DNA of 64,000 nt from QZKY01 sp942492925 (GTDB lineage Bacteria > Pseudomonadota > Gammaproteobacteria > Burkholderiales > Burkholderiaceae_D). Shown here in pieces: positions 18,367 to 27,319 of the stretch (its first letter is position 1; every line of letters starts with the position of its first letter). A model generated the notes under the pieces. The model worked only from the letters and a program-made list of their open reading frames with translations, was not told the origin of the DNA and searched no databases. The stretch is taken from positions 1,798,001 to 1,862,000 of the forward strand of contig OW818641.1 of assembly GCA_942492925.1 (NCBI GenBank), read 5' to 3'. The translations under genes and the position numbers were made by a program.

Positions 18367-19100
18367 GCCAAGCCTTTTTTCAAAACCGCAAGCTGCTCTT
18401 GATGCGTCAAATCGATTTGCAACGGCGTGATCGAAACATAACCATTTTCCGTTGCATGAAAATCCGTTCCTTCACCGGCATCCTTCGCCGCGCCCGCAGG
18501 ACCAATCCAGTACATCGGACGACCAAAAGGATCATCCATGTGAATGACATCCTCCGAATGATGTCGCTTCCCCAGCCGCGTCGCGCGCAGCCCCTTCATC
18601 TTTTCATACGGACGATTAGGGATGTTGATATTCAGCAGAAAAGGTTTGGGCACGTCGTCAAAATTGCGCTCGATGATTTCGCGCGCCATGCGTGCGGCGG
18701 ATTTCAGCTCGCCCCATCCTTTTTCCACTTGCGAAAAGGCGAAAGCAGGAATATTGAATAGATACCCTTCTGTCGCGGCAGCCACCGTGCCGGAATACAG
18801 CGTGTCATCCCCCATATTCTGTCCCTGGTTGATGCCGGAGACCACCAGATCGGGTTTCCATGGCAAGAGCCCGGTCAGTGCGATATGCACGCAATCAGAG
18901 GGAGTGCCGTTGACGTGATAGATATTGTCTTGCGCCCGAATGACGAACAGCGGACGTTCCAGGGAAAGCGAGTTGGAAGAACCGGAACGATTACTATCCG
19001 GCGCAACGATGGTGATATCGGCCAGCGGTGCCAGCACTTCAGCGAGTGCATTGATGCCAGGCGCCAGATAACCATCGTCATTGGTGAGGAGTATGCGCAT
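18363..19100 (-). CDS. surE: 5'/3'-nucleotidase SurE
   Basis: The 245-residue protein begins MRILLTNDDGYLAPGI, the metal-binding N-terminus of SurE (Asp-Asp). Other family motifs are APDSNRSGSSNSLS, VNGTPSDCVHIAL and VSGINQGQNMGDDTLYSGTV. It dephosphorylates nucleoside monophosphates and helps stationary-phase survival. The frame extends 102 codons further upstream, but that part is shadow sequence over the merR region, and MRILL is the family start. It overlaps pcm. Confidence 0.95.
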   Translation of the reverse strand: MRILLTNDDGYLAPGINALAEVLAPLADITIVAPDSNRSGSSNSLSLERPLFVIRAQDNIYHVNGTPSDCVHIALTGLLPWKPDLVVSGINQGQNMGDDTLYSGTVAAATEGYLFNIPAFAFSQVEKGWGELKSAARMAREIIERNFDDVPKPFLLNINIPNRPYEKMKGLRATRLGKRHHSEDVIHMDDPFGRPMYWIGPAGAAKDAGEGTDFHATENGYVSITPLQIDLTHQEQLAVLKKGLA

Positions 19101-19149
19101 GATGTCACTCTTTTCTGCTGCAGGGCAACCGTGCCGATTGCCCTCCTGA

Positions 19150-19524
19150 TTACTGCAACATCTGGAGTATGGCCAGCAATTCCTGGCGAACTTCAGACGG
19201 CTCCGGCACACCGACAGGTGCTTCTTCCGCCACAGCGCGGGCATCAAGCTTGTTTCGCGCGCCGTTGATGGTGAATCCCTGCTCGTACAGCAATTCCCGA
19301 ATGCGGCGAATGAGCACAACTTCGTGGTGCTGATAATAACGGCGGTTGCCGCGTCGCTTGACGGGCTTGAGTTGCGTGAATTCCTGTTCCCAATAGCGCA
19401 ACACATGCGACTTCACGCCGCACAGATCGCTCACTTCACCAATCGTGAAATAGCGTTTTGCCGGAATGGGCGGCAAAACGACAGACTCCTGCTTGCTGGG
19501 TTTTTCCATCATCGTTTGCCTCAA
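19150..19524 (-). CDS. MerR family transcriptional regulator
   Basis: This 124-residue protein has an N-terminal winged helix (RYFTIGEVSDLCGVKSHVLRY) with the EQEF and RRGNRRYYQHHEV segments of MerR proteins, and a short C-terminal coil. No metal-binding cysteine cluster is seen. A MerR-type gene directly after ihfA is conserved across betaproteobacteria; its regulon is unknown. It overlaps ihfA by four bases, so the two are translationally coupled. Confidence 0.9.
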   Translation of the reverse strand: MRQTMMEKPSKQESVVLPPIPAKRYFTIGEVSDLCGVKSHVLRYWEQEFTQLKPVKRRGNRRYYQHHEVVLIRRIRELLYEQGFTINGARNKLDARAVAEEAPVGVPEPSEVRQELLAILQMLQ

Positions 19525-19934
19525 GCGGCGCTTAAGGAAGCATCGTCGCCAGTCTTCTCAACCATCGCTTTCAACTTCTGGCTGGCATGAAATGTCACCA
19601 CGCGACGTGCGGCAATCGGAATTTCTTCGCCGGTTCTGGGATTGCGTCCGGGACGCTGGGGTTTGTCACGCAACTGGAAATTGCCAAAGCCTGACAGCTT
19701 CACACTGTCACCGCGATTCAAGGCATCACGGATCTCTTCAAAGAAGGTTTCAACCATGTCTTTGGCTTCACGCTTGTTCAAGCCAACCCGCTCGAACAGC
19801 AGCTCTGCCAGTTCAGCCTTGGTCAAAGTCGGCAAGCTTTTCTCTTGCTTGGCCGTTTCAGCAGAATCGTCCAGGGAGATCCGTGTGTTCTTAACCGGTT
19901 CAACCTGGGATTCAACTTTGTCATTCATCCGCAT
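19521..19934 (-). CDS. ihfA: integration host factor subunit alpha
   Basis: The last ~100 residues are a typical IHF-alpha (LTKAELAELLFERVGLNKREAKDMV, then GFGNFQLRDKPQRPGRNPRTGEEIPI), including the DNA-intercalating Pro arm. Together with IHF-beta it bends DNA at specific sites. An N-terminal extension of about 36 polar residues precedes the fold, as in other Burkholderiales. The start at 19934 follows an ACAGGAAC ribosome site; an ATG two codons later and one eight codons earlier are alternatives. It lies between pheT and the merR gene. Confidence 0.93.
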   Translation of the reverse strand: MRMNDKVESQVEPVKNTRISLDDSAETAKQEKSLPTLTKAELAELLFERVGLNKREAKDMVETFFEEIRDALNRGDSVKLSGFGNFQLRDKPQRPGRNPRTGEEIPIAARRVVTFHASQKLKAMVEKTGDDASLSAA

Positions 19935-20015
19935 TGTTCCTGTCACTCCTGAACGCACTTGCTTTGTTTCGCACTGTCATGTCCCATCGCTGCCATGTCT
20001 GTAGGCGCCCTGTTG

Positions 20016-22445
20016 TCAGGCACGGAGTTTGGCGCCATATCGAACACCGGCAACAGCAACAAACGCGGCCATCGCAGCGTCAACTGCCTCGTCTTGCAAA
20101 GTCTTATGAGTATCTTGCAAGGTAAAGCGGAAAGCAAGGCTTTTTTCATCATTTTCCAAACCTTTGCCGCGATATTCATCAAATAAAACAACAGCTTGCA
20201 AGATTTGGCACAAAGGGTTGCCGGCTTTCTCCGACAAGAAGGTATCCAGCAGGTTTTGTACGGTGACGGCTTGTTTAACAACCAAGGCCAAATCACGCGA
20301 AACCGGCTGAAAACGAGAAATTTCCCGGTATGCCGGAACGTCCCGCATTTGCAGGGCGGCAGCGTCCACTTCGAACAGGACCGGTGCCAGAGGCAACTCA
20401 TATTTCTGCTGCCAGCGTGGGTGCAGTTCGCCAATGACACCGATCTCCTTGCCGTCCAAGATCACGCAGGCGCTGCGCCCCGGATGCAGGGCCGGATGGG
20501 CGACTTTTTCAAAGTGCAACACCTTGGGCGCAAACAGCGCTTCCAGATCGGCCTTGATATCGAAGAAATCCGCATTGCGGGTCGATTGTCCCCACTGCTC
20601 GTCTGCTGCCGGACCGTACGCCATCGCAGCAACGCGCTTGGGTTGTTCATAGCCGGCCACCGACAGCGGGCCGTCCTGCGTGCTGCCAGAGCGCATAAAC
20701 GCTGCGCCCACTTCAAACACACGCACACGACTCAGGCGGCGATTGAGGTTGTAGCGCACATTCGCAACCAGACTGCCGATCAGATTGGTGCGCATCACGC
20801 TCATCTGGCTGGCAATCGGGTTGAGCAGTTTGATCGGATTCGCATTCGCGGCAAAATCCGCTTCCCAGGATTCTTCGACGAAACTGTAATTAACAACTTC
20901 CTGATAATCCAGATCGGCCAATTGATGACGCACGCGAAAGGTGGAACGTTCGCTTTCTGGCGCGATGCGCATCACGTTCGCCGCAATCGGTGGCAGTTCG
21001 GGAATATTCTCGAAACCATACACGCGCGCGATTTCCTCAATTAAATCCACTTCGATTTCGATATCGAAACGGTAGGACGGCGGCGTCACCGTGAACAATC
21101 CCGGCTGTTGCGTGAATGATAGACCGAGACGTTTGAAAATCTGCGCAATCTGTTCATCCGTGAACGGCACGCCAATCACTTTCACCGCACGCGCAGTACG
21201 CAATGTGACGGGATTGCGTTTCGGCAGATTGATTTGCTGATCTTCCACAGGGCCAATTTGCGTTTGGCCTTCGATGCCGCAAATCGCCACGATGAGCGCT
21301 GTCATGCGCTCCAGCTGTTGCACAGTGCCTGCGAAATCCACGCCGCGCTCGAAACGATGGCCTGCATCCGTGGAAAAATTGAAACGGCGGGAGCGGCCCT
21401 GAATGGCATTCGGCCACCAGAATGCCGCTTCGAGGAAAATGTCGGTGGTCTCCAGCGAAATCGCCGTGCGGTCGCCGCCCATAATGCCCGCGAGCGATTC
21501 GACGCCGTTCGCATCCGCAATCACGCCGACCCAGTCATCCACGTCGACGGTGTTGCCGTTCAGGAGTTTGAGCGATTCGCCTTTTTTGCCCCAGCGTACT
21601 TCGAGTCCGCCATGCACTTTCGCGAGATCATAAACGTGATTCGGCTGACCCGATTCGAGCATCACATAGTTGGAAATATCAACGAGTGCGGAAATTGAAC
21701 GCTGCCCGCTGCGTTCCAGACGCTGCTTCATCCAATCCGGAGTTTCGGCCTTCGCATTGATGCCGCGAATGATGCGACCGGAAAAACGGCCGCACAAATC
21801 GGGGGCACTCACCTTGACAGGCAAAGTATCTTTGATCGTTGGCGCCATCGTTTGATGCACCGGCGTCACCAGCGGCACGCCAGTCAACGCCGCCACTTCG
21901 CGAGCAACGCCCAGCACGGACAGACAATCCGCCTTGTTCGGGGTGAGCTTGATCGTGAACTTGTTGTCGTTCAGCGCGAGGTAATCGCGTGAATCGGTCC
22001 CCAACGGTGCATCTTGCGGCAAATCTGCGATGCCGGAATGATCTTCGGAAAGCTTCAACTCACGCAGGGAACACAGCATGCCTTGCGATTCCACGCCGCG
22101 CAGCTTGCCCATCTTGATCGAAAAGGGTTTGCCGTCCTCGCCCGGTGGCAATTCTGCACCGACCAGCGCGCACATCGTCATCATGCCAGGGCGCACATTC
22201 GGCGCACCGCACACGACGTTCAGAATCTGTCCCGTGCCAGCATCCACCTTGCACACCGTGAGGCGATCCGCGTTCGGATGCTTGTCGACTTCCAGCACCT
22301 TGGCCACGACCACTTTAGAAAACGGTGGCGCGACCTCTTCGAGTTCTTCGACTTCCAGCCCGGACATCGTCAGCAAGTGCGCGAGTGCTTCCGAAGAGAG
22401 TTTCGGATCCGCCATCGTGCGCAGCCAGTGTTCTGAGAATTGCAT
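20016..22445 (-). CDS. pheT: phenylalanine--tRNA ligase subunit beta
   Basis: The 809-residue length is standard for bacterial PheT. An N-terminal tRNA-binding OB domain (VVVAKVLEVDKHPNADRL), the B3/B4 editing domain, B5, the catalytic-like core and a C-terminal anticodon-binding domain (YREISRFQPVSRDLALVV) are all present. It pairs with PheS to charge tRNA-Phe and edits mischarged Tyr. It starts 40 bases after pheS ends. Large plus-strand frames here are shadows. Confidence 0.97.
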   Translation of the reverse strand: MQFSEHWLRTMADPKLSSEALAHLLTMSGLEVEELEEVAPPFSKVVVAKVLEVDKHPNADRLTVCKVDAGTGQILNVVCGAPNVRPGMMTMCALVGAELPPGEDGKPFSIKMGKLRGVESQGMLCSLRELKLSEDHSGIADLPQDAPLGTDSRDYLALNDNKFTIKLTPNKADCLSVLGVAREVAALTGVPLVTPVHQTMAPTIKDTLPVKVSAPDLCGRFSGRIIRGINAKAETPDWMKQRLERSGQRSISALVDISNYVMLESGQPNHVYDLAKVHGGLEVRWGKKGESLKLLNGNTVDVDDWVGVIADANGVESLAGIMGGDRTAISLETTDIFLEAAFWWPNAIQGRSRRFNFSTDAGHRFERGVDFAGTVQQLERMTALIVAICGIEGQTQIGPVEDQQINLPKRNPVTLRTARAVKVIGVPFTDEQIAQIFKRLGLSFTQQPGLFTVTPPSYRFDIEIEVDLIEEIARVYGFENIPELPPIAANVMRIAPESERSTFRVRHQLADLDYQEVVNYSFVEESWEADFAANANPIKLLNPIASQMSVMRTNLIGSLVANVRYNLNRRLSRVRVFEVGAAFMRSGSTQDGPLSVAGYEQPKRVAAMAYGPAADEQWGQSTRNADFFDIKADLEALFAPKVLHFEKVAHPALHPGRSACVILDGKEIGVIGELHPRWQQKYELPLAPVLFEVDAAALQMRDVPAYREISRFQPVSRDLALVVKQAVTVQNLLDTFLSEKAGNPLCQILQAVVLFDEYRGKGLENDEKSLAFRFTLQDTHKTLQDEAVDAAMAAFVAVAGVRYGAKLRA

Positions 22446-22485
22446 AGTGATCTTTCAGCAGACTTTTTAGTTGTTTGGTTGACGC

Positions 22486-23502
22486 TTAGTTAAACTGCTT
22501 CAAAAAGCGCAAATCGCCTTCATAAAAAAGACGCAAGTCATTGATGCCGTAACGCAGCATCGTCAGGCGCTCCAGGCCGGAGCCGAACGCGAAGCCGATG
22601 TATTTTTCCGGATCGATGCCCATGTTGCGCAGCACCGCCGGATGCACTTGCCCTGCGCCCGACACTTCGAGCCAGCGCCCCTTGAGCGCGCCGCTGCCAA
22701 AGGCAATGTCGATTTCAGCGGAAGGCTCGGTGAACGGGAAATACGACGGACGGAAACGCACCTGCAAATCATCCGTCTCGAAAAACGCCTTCACAAAATT
22801 CAGATACACGCCTTTGAGATCCGCGAAGCTGATGGCTTCGTCGATCCACAAGCCTTCCACTTGGTGGAACATGGGCGAGTGCGTCGCATCGCTGTCCACA
22901 CGATAGGTGCGCCCCGGCGCGATGACCTTGATCGGCGGCTGGCGATGACTCGCATAACGCACCTGCATCGGACTCGTGTGCGTGCGCAGGAGCAGTTGCT
23001 TACCCTGTGTATCTTTGCCATCAATGTAAAACGTATCCTGCATCGACCGCGCCGGATGATTTTCCGGGCTGTTCAATGCGGTGAAGTTGTACCAGTCGTT
23101 TTCGATTTCGGGACCATCTGCCACATCGAAACCGATTGAACCAAAAATTTCCTCGATGCGTTCCCACGTGCGCATCACCGGATGAATGCCGCCCTTGCCG
23201 CGTCCGCGGCCCGGCAAGGTCACGTCAATCGCTTCGGCACCCAGGCGCACCTGCATCAGGGCATCCGCCAGCGCATTGCGACGGTGCGTGAGCGCTTCTT
23301 CAATTTTGTCTTTGGCAGCGTTGATGATCGCGCCTTGGGTTTTGCGCGCTTCCGGCGGCAACTTGCCCAGGCCTTTCATGTGTTCGGTGATCTGACCGGT
23401 CTTACCCAAGTAGCGGGCTTTGGCGTTTTCCAGTCCGGCCGCATCGGCTGCGGCTGCAAAATCAGCCTGCGCCTGTATAACGATCTGCTCCAAGGAATTC
23501 AT
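22486..23502 (-). CDS. pheS: phenylalanine--tRNA ligase subunit alpha
   Basis: The chosen start (MNSLEQIVIQAQ) gives 338 residues, the usual size; a start 16 codons upstream would fall in leader sequence. An N-terminal coiled coil is followed by the class II core with motif 2 (RTHTSPMQVRYA), FRPSYFPFTEPSAEID and the motif 3 region GFAFGSGLERLTMLRYGI. It holds the aminoacylation site of the alpha2-beta2 enzyme. A hairpin with a T tail lies between rplT and pheS and may attenuate expression. Confidence 0.97.
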   Translation of the reverse strand: MNSLEQIVIQAQADFAAAADAAGLENAKARYLGKTGQITEHMKGLGKLPPEARKTQGAIINAAKDKIEEALTHRRNALADALMQVRLGAEAIDVTLPGRGRGKGGIHPVMRTWERIEEIFGSIGFDVADGPEIENDWYNFTALNSPENHPARSMQDTFYIDGKDTQGKQLLLRTHTSPMQVRYASHRQPPIKVIAPGRTYRVDSDATHSPMFHQVEGLWIDEAISFADLKGVYLNFVKAFFETDDLQVRFRPSYFPFTEPSAEIDIAFGSGALKGRWLEVSGAGQVHPAVLRNMGIDPEKYIGFAFGSGLERLTMLRYGINDLRLFYEGDLRFLKQFN

Positions 23503-23529
23503 ACGAATTTTCCCGATGTGGAAATTAAC

Positions 23530-23572
23530 TGCAAAAATAAAACGGGGCAAAGGTGTTGGCCTCTGCCCCGCT
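23530..23572 (-). terminator. terminator or attenuator between rplT and pheS
   Basis: On the minus strand a 7-bp stem cggggca/tgccccg (23543-23549 with 23564-23570) is followed by gttttattttt. It can end the infC-rpmI-rplT transcript or act as a partial terminator controlling pheST. No obvious Phe-rich leader peptide was seen. Confidence 0.65.
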
Positions 23573-23618
23573 CATTATTCTGCGCCGCAGGGTTGCGGCG
23601 GCTGTATTACTCAATCAC

Positions 23619-23978
23619 TCAAGCAGCGAGACGGGCTTTAACCTGCTGAACAATCGCGGCAAACGCCGGTTTGTCCATCACTGCCATATCGGCCAGCACT
23701 TTGCGATCAAGTTCAATCGAGGCTTTTTTCAGGCCGTTGATGAACACGCTGTACGTCATGCCGAGCTCGCGCGTAGCGGCATTGATACGGGTGATCCACA
23801 AAGCACGAAATACGCGCTTCTTGTTACGACGATCGCGATAGGCATACTGACCTGCGCGCATGACGGCTTGCTTGGCAACGCGGTAGACGTTTTTCCGACG
23901 ACCACGATAACCTTTGGCTTGCGCCAGCATTTTTTTATGACGGGCCCGTGCTGTGACCCCACGTTTTACTCTAGGCAT
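23619..23978 (-). CDS. rplT: 50S ribosomal protein L20
   Basis: This 119-residue protein starts MPRVKRGVTARARHKKML and contains the RGRRKNVYRVAKQAVMRAGQYAYRDR segment in pieces diagnostic of L20. It is needed for early assembly of the large subunit and in many bacteria represses its own operon. It follows rpmI by 24 bases in the conserved infC-rpmI-rplT order. Confidence 0.98.
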   Translation of the reverse strand: MPRVKRGVTARARHKKMLAQAKGYRGRRKNVYRVAKQAVMRAGQYAYRDRRNKKRVFRALWITRINAATRELGMTYSVFINGLKKASIELDRKVLADMAVMDKPAFAAIVQQVKARLAA

Positions 23979-24002
23979 GGTTTCTCCTTGATTGGTGTGA
24001 GG

Positions 24003-24203
24003 TTAAGCGTTATTGGGCATCATACGCATGACGGATGCTACGTCGCTATCATGCACGTTCGTAGCGCCACGCAATTGGCGTTTCATTTTTTGGGACTTTT
24101 TGGTCAGAATGTGGCGCTTGAAAGCTTGACCGCACTTGACGGTACCGCCCGGACGCACACGAAAGCGCTTTTTGGCGGCGCTCTTGGTCTTCATTTTTGG
24201 CAT
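24003..24203 (-). CDS. rpmI: 50S ribosomal protein L35
   Basis: The 66-residue basic protein begins MPKMKTKSAAKKRFRVRPGG and includes the KRHILTKKSQKMKRQLRG core of L35. It belongs to the large subunit. The ~200-base gap between infC and rpmI contains a short hairpin (cggcagaagaatctgccg on the minus strand) and is where L20-type translational control would act in this operon. Confidence 0.98.
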   Translation of the reverse strand: MPKMKTKSAAKKRFRVRPGGTVKCGQAFKRHILTKKSQKMKRQLRGATNVHDSDVASVMRMMPNNA

Positions 24204-24404
24204 AGATCATTTACCCTTTCGGGCAACTCCATTTTTTATGATTGCAGGTGGCAGCTTCGTGCTGCGCTTGGATGCCTGTTCTCACTTATTCGACGGCAGA
24301 TTCTTCTGCCGCTTTTGTGCGACCCGTTTTTGAGACGTGTCGCGCAAATCTAATTTGTTGAGGACAGAGTACCGCTTTGCTTAACGCTGTCCCGCAACTA
24401 GTTT

Positions 24405-24926
24405 TTATTTCTTCTTCTTCGGCGCCATCACCATGACCATCTGGCGCCCTTCCATCTTCGGAAACTGCTCGACCAAGGCATGTGCATCAAGGTCTTCCTT
24501 CAATCGCTCCAACATACGTACGCCGATATCCTGATGGGCCATCTCGCGACCACGGAAACGCAGCGTAATCTTGCACTTGTCGCCTTCTTCCAGAAACTTG
24601 ACGATGTTTCGCAGTTTGATGTTGTAGTCGCCATCATCGGTTCCAGGACGGAATTTGATTTCCTTAACCTGGATGACCTTCTGCTTCATCTTGGCTTCAT
24701 GCGCCTTCTTTTGCTCCTGGTAACGGAACTTGCCGTAATCCATCAGGCGGCAAACCGGTGGCTCAGCGGTCGGTGCAATTTCAACCAGATCTACGTTGGC
24801 TTCTTCGGCCATCTGTAAGGCTTCTGTCAGACTGACGATGCCGAGTGGCTCGTTATTAACTCCAACCAGACGCAGCTTCGCGACCGTTATCTCGCCGTTC
24901 AGGCGATGCGACTTGTCAGTAGCGAT
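24405..24926 (-). CDS. infC: translation initiation factor IF-3 (AUC start codon)
   Basis: The conserved N-terminus (ATDKSHRLNGEITVAKLRLVG) lies upstream of the first ATG, and the only fitting start is ATC at 24926, after AAGGA (aaaggaaacgacATC). This gives 173 residues, the normal IF-3 size. Both domains are present, including LVEIAPTAEPPVCRLMDYGKF and VRMLERLKEDL, with the lysine tail APKKKK. IF-3 keeps 30S subunits free and proofreads start codons. Use of AUU, AUC or AUA as its own start gives autoregulation, since IF-3 discriminates against them. Confidence 0.95.
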   Translation of the reverse strand: MATDKSHRLNGEITVAKLRLVGVNNEPLGIVSLTEALQMAEEANVDLVEIAPTAEPPVCRLMDYGKFRYQEQKKAHEAKMKQKVIQVKEIKFRPGTDDGDYNIKLRNIVKFLEEGDKCKITLRFRGREMAHQDIGVRMLERLKEDLDAHALVEQFPKMEGRQMVMVMAPKKKK

Positions 24927-24980
24927 TGTCGTTTCCTTTATAAAAATTAATCAAGCCGTGCGATGTGGCGCTCCGGACAA

Positions 24981-26888
24981 TCAGGTCTTTGCGGCGATCT
25001 CGCTACGCATGCGTTCTGCCAATGCGTCCAGCGTCATCACGCCCAAATCCTGGTTGCCCCGCGCCCGCACGGCGACGGTATTCGCATCCCGCTCCTTGTC
25101 GCCCACCACAATCAAATAGGGCATGCGTTGCATGGAGTGGTCGCGTATTTTATAGGTAATTTTCTCGTTGCGCAAATCGGCACGCACCCTAAATCCTTGT
25201 TTCTTCAGGTTTTGAGCAACATTTTGCGCATATTCCGACTGCCCTTCCGAGATATTGAGCACAATCACTTGCTCCGGTGCCAACCAGAGGGGTAAGGCAC
25301 CGGCATGATTTTCTATCAACATGCCGATAAAGCGCTCCAGCGAGCCCAGAATGGCGCGATGCAGCATGACCGGCACCTTGCGGGTGTTGTCTTCTGCAAC
25401 ATATTCCGCGTCCAGACGGACCGGCATCGAAAAATCGGCCTGAATCGTGCCACATTGCCACATCCGGCCAATGGCATCCTTGAGGGTGTATTCAATCTTG
25501 GGGCCGTAAAACGCGCCTTCACCCGGGGAAATCTCGTAGGCGCAACCGGAACGCTTGAGCGATTCGATCAAGGCGTTTTCGGCCTTGTCCCACACTTCAT
25601 CGGAACCAACCCGGTTTTCCGGGCGAGTTGCCACTTTGTAAATGATTTCCGTGAAGCCGAAATCTGCATACACTTTTTGCAGCAATGACGTGAACGCCAC
25701 GCATTCGTCCAGAATCTGGTCTTCGGTACAGAAAATGTGACCGTCATCCTGCGTAAAGCCGCGCACGCGCATCATGCCGTGCAGCGCGCCAGACGGTTCG
25801 TTGCGATGACAGGAGCCGAACTCCCCGTAGCGCAAGGGCAAGTCGCGGTAGGAATGCAGGTTCGCACGATAAATCTGCACGTGCCCCGGACAGTTCATCG
25901 GCTTCAGCGCATACACGCGGTTTTCCGACTCGGTGGTGAACATGTTTTCCTTGTAGTTCTCCCAGTGGCCGGATTTTTCCCACAAGCTGCGATCAATGAT
26001 CTGCGGCGCGCGCACTTCTTGATAGCCGTTGTCTTCATAGACCTTGCGCATGTACTGCTCGACCTGTTGCCAGATGATCCAGCCCTTCGGGTGCCAGAAA
26101 ATCAGGCCCGGTGCTTCATCCTGGAAGTGGAACAAATCCTGAGCCCGACCGATGCGACGATGATCGCGCTTTTCCGCTTCTTCCAGCATCGTGAGGTAGG
26201 CATCCTGATCTTCCTTCTTCGACCAAGCCGTGCCATAGACACGTTGCAACATTTCATTCTTGGAATCGCCGCGCCAGTACGCACCGGCCAGACGCATCAG
26301 CTTGAAAACGCGCAGCTTGCCGTTGGATGGCACGTGCGGACCGCGGCACAAATCGGTGAAACCGCCACTGGTATACAGCGACACATCCTGATCCGCCGGA
26401 ATCGATTCGATGATCTCCGCCTTGTACTTTTCGCCGATGGATTTGAAATAGGCGACCGCTTCATCGCGCGGCATCACTTTGCGCGTGAGTGCTTCATCTT
26501 TCTTGGCGAGTTCCACCATCTTCTTTTCGATGGCGGCCATATCTTCCGGCGTAAACGGGCGCTTGTAGGAAAAATCGTAGTAAAAACCGTTGTCGATGGC
26601 GGGGCCAATCGTCACCTGCGCATCCGGAAATAACGCTTTCACCGCATAAGCCATCAAATGGGCAGTCGAGTGACGAATCATTTCCAGACCGTCTGCATCG
26701 CGCTCGGTCACAATCGACAATTGCACGTCATGATCAATCAGGTACGACGTATCGACCAGTTGGCCATCGACCTTGCCCGCGAGCGCGGCTTTGGCCAGTC
26801 CTGCGCCGATACTTGCCGCCACCTGCGCGACTGTCACCGGATTATCGAACTGCCGCTTGGAACCATCTGGGAGTTGAACTGAAACCAT
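24981..26888 (-). CDS. thrS: threonine--tRNA ligase
   Basis: The start MVSVQLPDGS gives 635 residues, the family norm; a start 15 codons upstream is unlikely. TGS (residues 1-63), the SAD editing domain with the HxxxH metal site (HSTAHLMAYAV), the class II catalytic core with motif 2 (RYGEFGSCHRNEPSGAL) and the C-terminal anticodon-binding domain are in order. It charges tRNA-Thr and removes mischarged Ser. It leads the thrS-infC-rpmI-rplT cluster with a 54-base gap to infC. Confidence 0.97.
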   Translation of the reverse strand: MVSVQLPDGSKRQFDNPVTVAQVAASIGAGLAKAALAGKVDGQLVDTSYLIDHDVQLSIVTERDADGLEMIRHSTAHLMAYAVKALFPDAQVTIGPAIDNGFYYDFSYKRPFTPEDMAAIEKKMVELAKKDEALTRKVMPRDEAVAYFKSIGEKYKAEIIESIPADQDVSLYTSGGFTDLCRGPHVPSNGKLRVFKLMRLAGAYWRGDSKNEMLQRVYGTAWSKKEDQDAYLTMLEEAEKRDHRRIGRAQDLFHFQDEAPGLIFWHPKGWIIWQQVEQYMRKVYEDNGYQEVRAPQIIDRSLWEKSGHWENYKENMFTTESENRVYALKPMNCPGHVQIYRANLHSYRDLPLRYGEFGSCHRNEPSGALHGMMRVRGFTQDDGHIFCTEDQILDECVAFTSLLQKVYADFGFTEIIYKVATRPENRVGSDEVWDKAENALIESLKRSGCAYEISPGEGAFYGPKIEYTLKDAIGRMWQCGTIQADFSMPVRLDAEYVAEDNTRKVPVMLHRAILGSLERFIGMLIENHAGALPLWLAPEQVIVLNISEGQSEYAQNVAQNLKKQGFRVRADLRNEKITYKIRDHSMQRMPYLIVVGDKERDANTVAVRARGNQDLGVMTLDALAERMRSEIAAKT

Positions 26889-26941
26889 GGAGACCTCCGT
26901 TGCTAACCTCAGTACTATGCCGCAAAAACACAAAAATCAAG

Positions 26942-26972
26942 GCGAAAAAAAACGCGGGCCAGCCGCGCTTTT
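26942..26972 (-). terminator. terminator downstream of tRNA-Val
   Basis: A 5-bp GC stem (cgcgg, loop gccag, ccgcg at 26953-26967) is flanked by a run of A on the left and T on the right, so on the minus strand it ends with eight T residues. It closes the leftward tRNA-Val transcript before thrS and could also work in the other direction. Confidence 0.7.
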
Positions 26973-27104
26973 TTCCTTTTGCAATGGCGAAAAAAACAAC
27001 CCGACCGGCGTCACTGACATATGATAGTGGACGTTCGCGGTGTCATAACCAGGGTGCCTTTCTCGCTCTTACAGAGTCACTCGTTACAGAGTCGTTGCCT
27101 AAAT

Positions 27105-27181
27105 TGGTAGGCGCGATAGGACTCGAACCTACGACCCCCACCATGTCAAGGTGGTGCTCTAACCAGCTGAGCTACGCGCCT
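27105..27181 (-). tRNA. tRNA-Val (anticodon GAC)
   Basis: The minus strand folds as a 77-nt class I tRNA: acceptor stem AGGCGCG/CGCGCCT, D arm GCTC..GAGC, anticodon stem CCACC/GGTGG with loop TTGACAT (GAC), T arm with GGTTCGAGTCC, and encoded CCA. GAC reads GUC and GUU. It lies upstream of thrS on the same strand with a terminator between. Confidence 0.95.
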
Positions 27182-27319
27182 AAAGAAGCGGAATTATAGC
27201 AGGAAAGCCGCATTGTTGTCAGGCTTTTTGCACGCCATGCGTCATAAGCGTGAATTGATCCCCCTGCGAACCCTCGTTTTGGTATTCTCTTTTACATATA
27301 AAAAATGTGGGGAGGTGTC

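Noticed and set aside
19101..19406. 102-codon N-terminal extension of SurE
   Set aside because: SurE proteins start at MRILLTNDDG; the extension is shadow sequence over the merR region.
20196..21044. 282-codon plus frame across pheT
   Set aside because: Antisense shadow; pheT is intact on the minus strand.
24292..24310. Hairpin in the infC-rpmI gap as a terminator
   Set aside because: Stem is present but no T run follows on the minus strand.
25737..26633. 298-codon plus frame across thrS
   Set aside because: Antisense shadow of thrS, which has complete synthetase motifs on the other strand.
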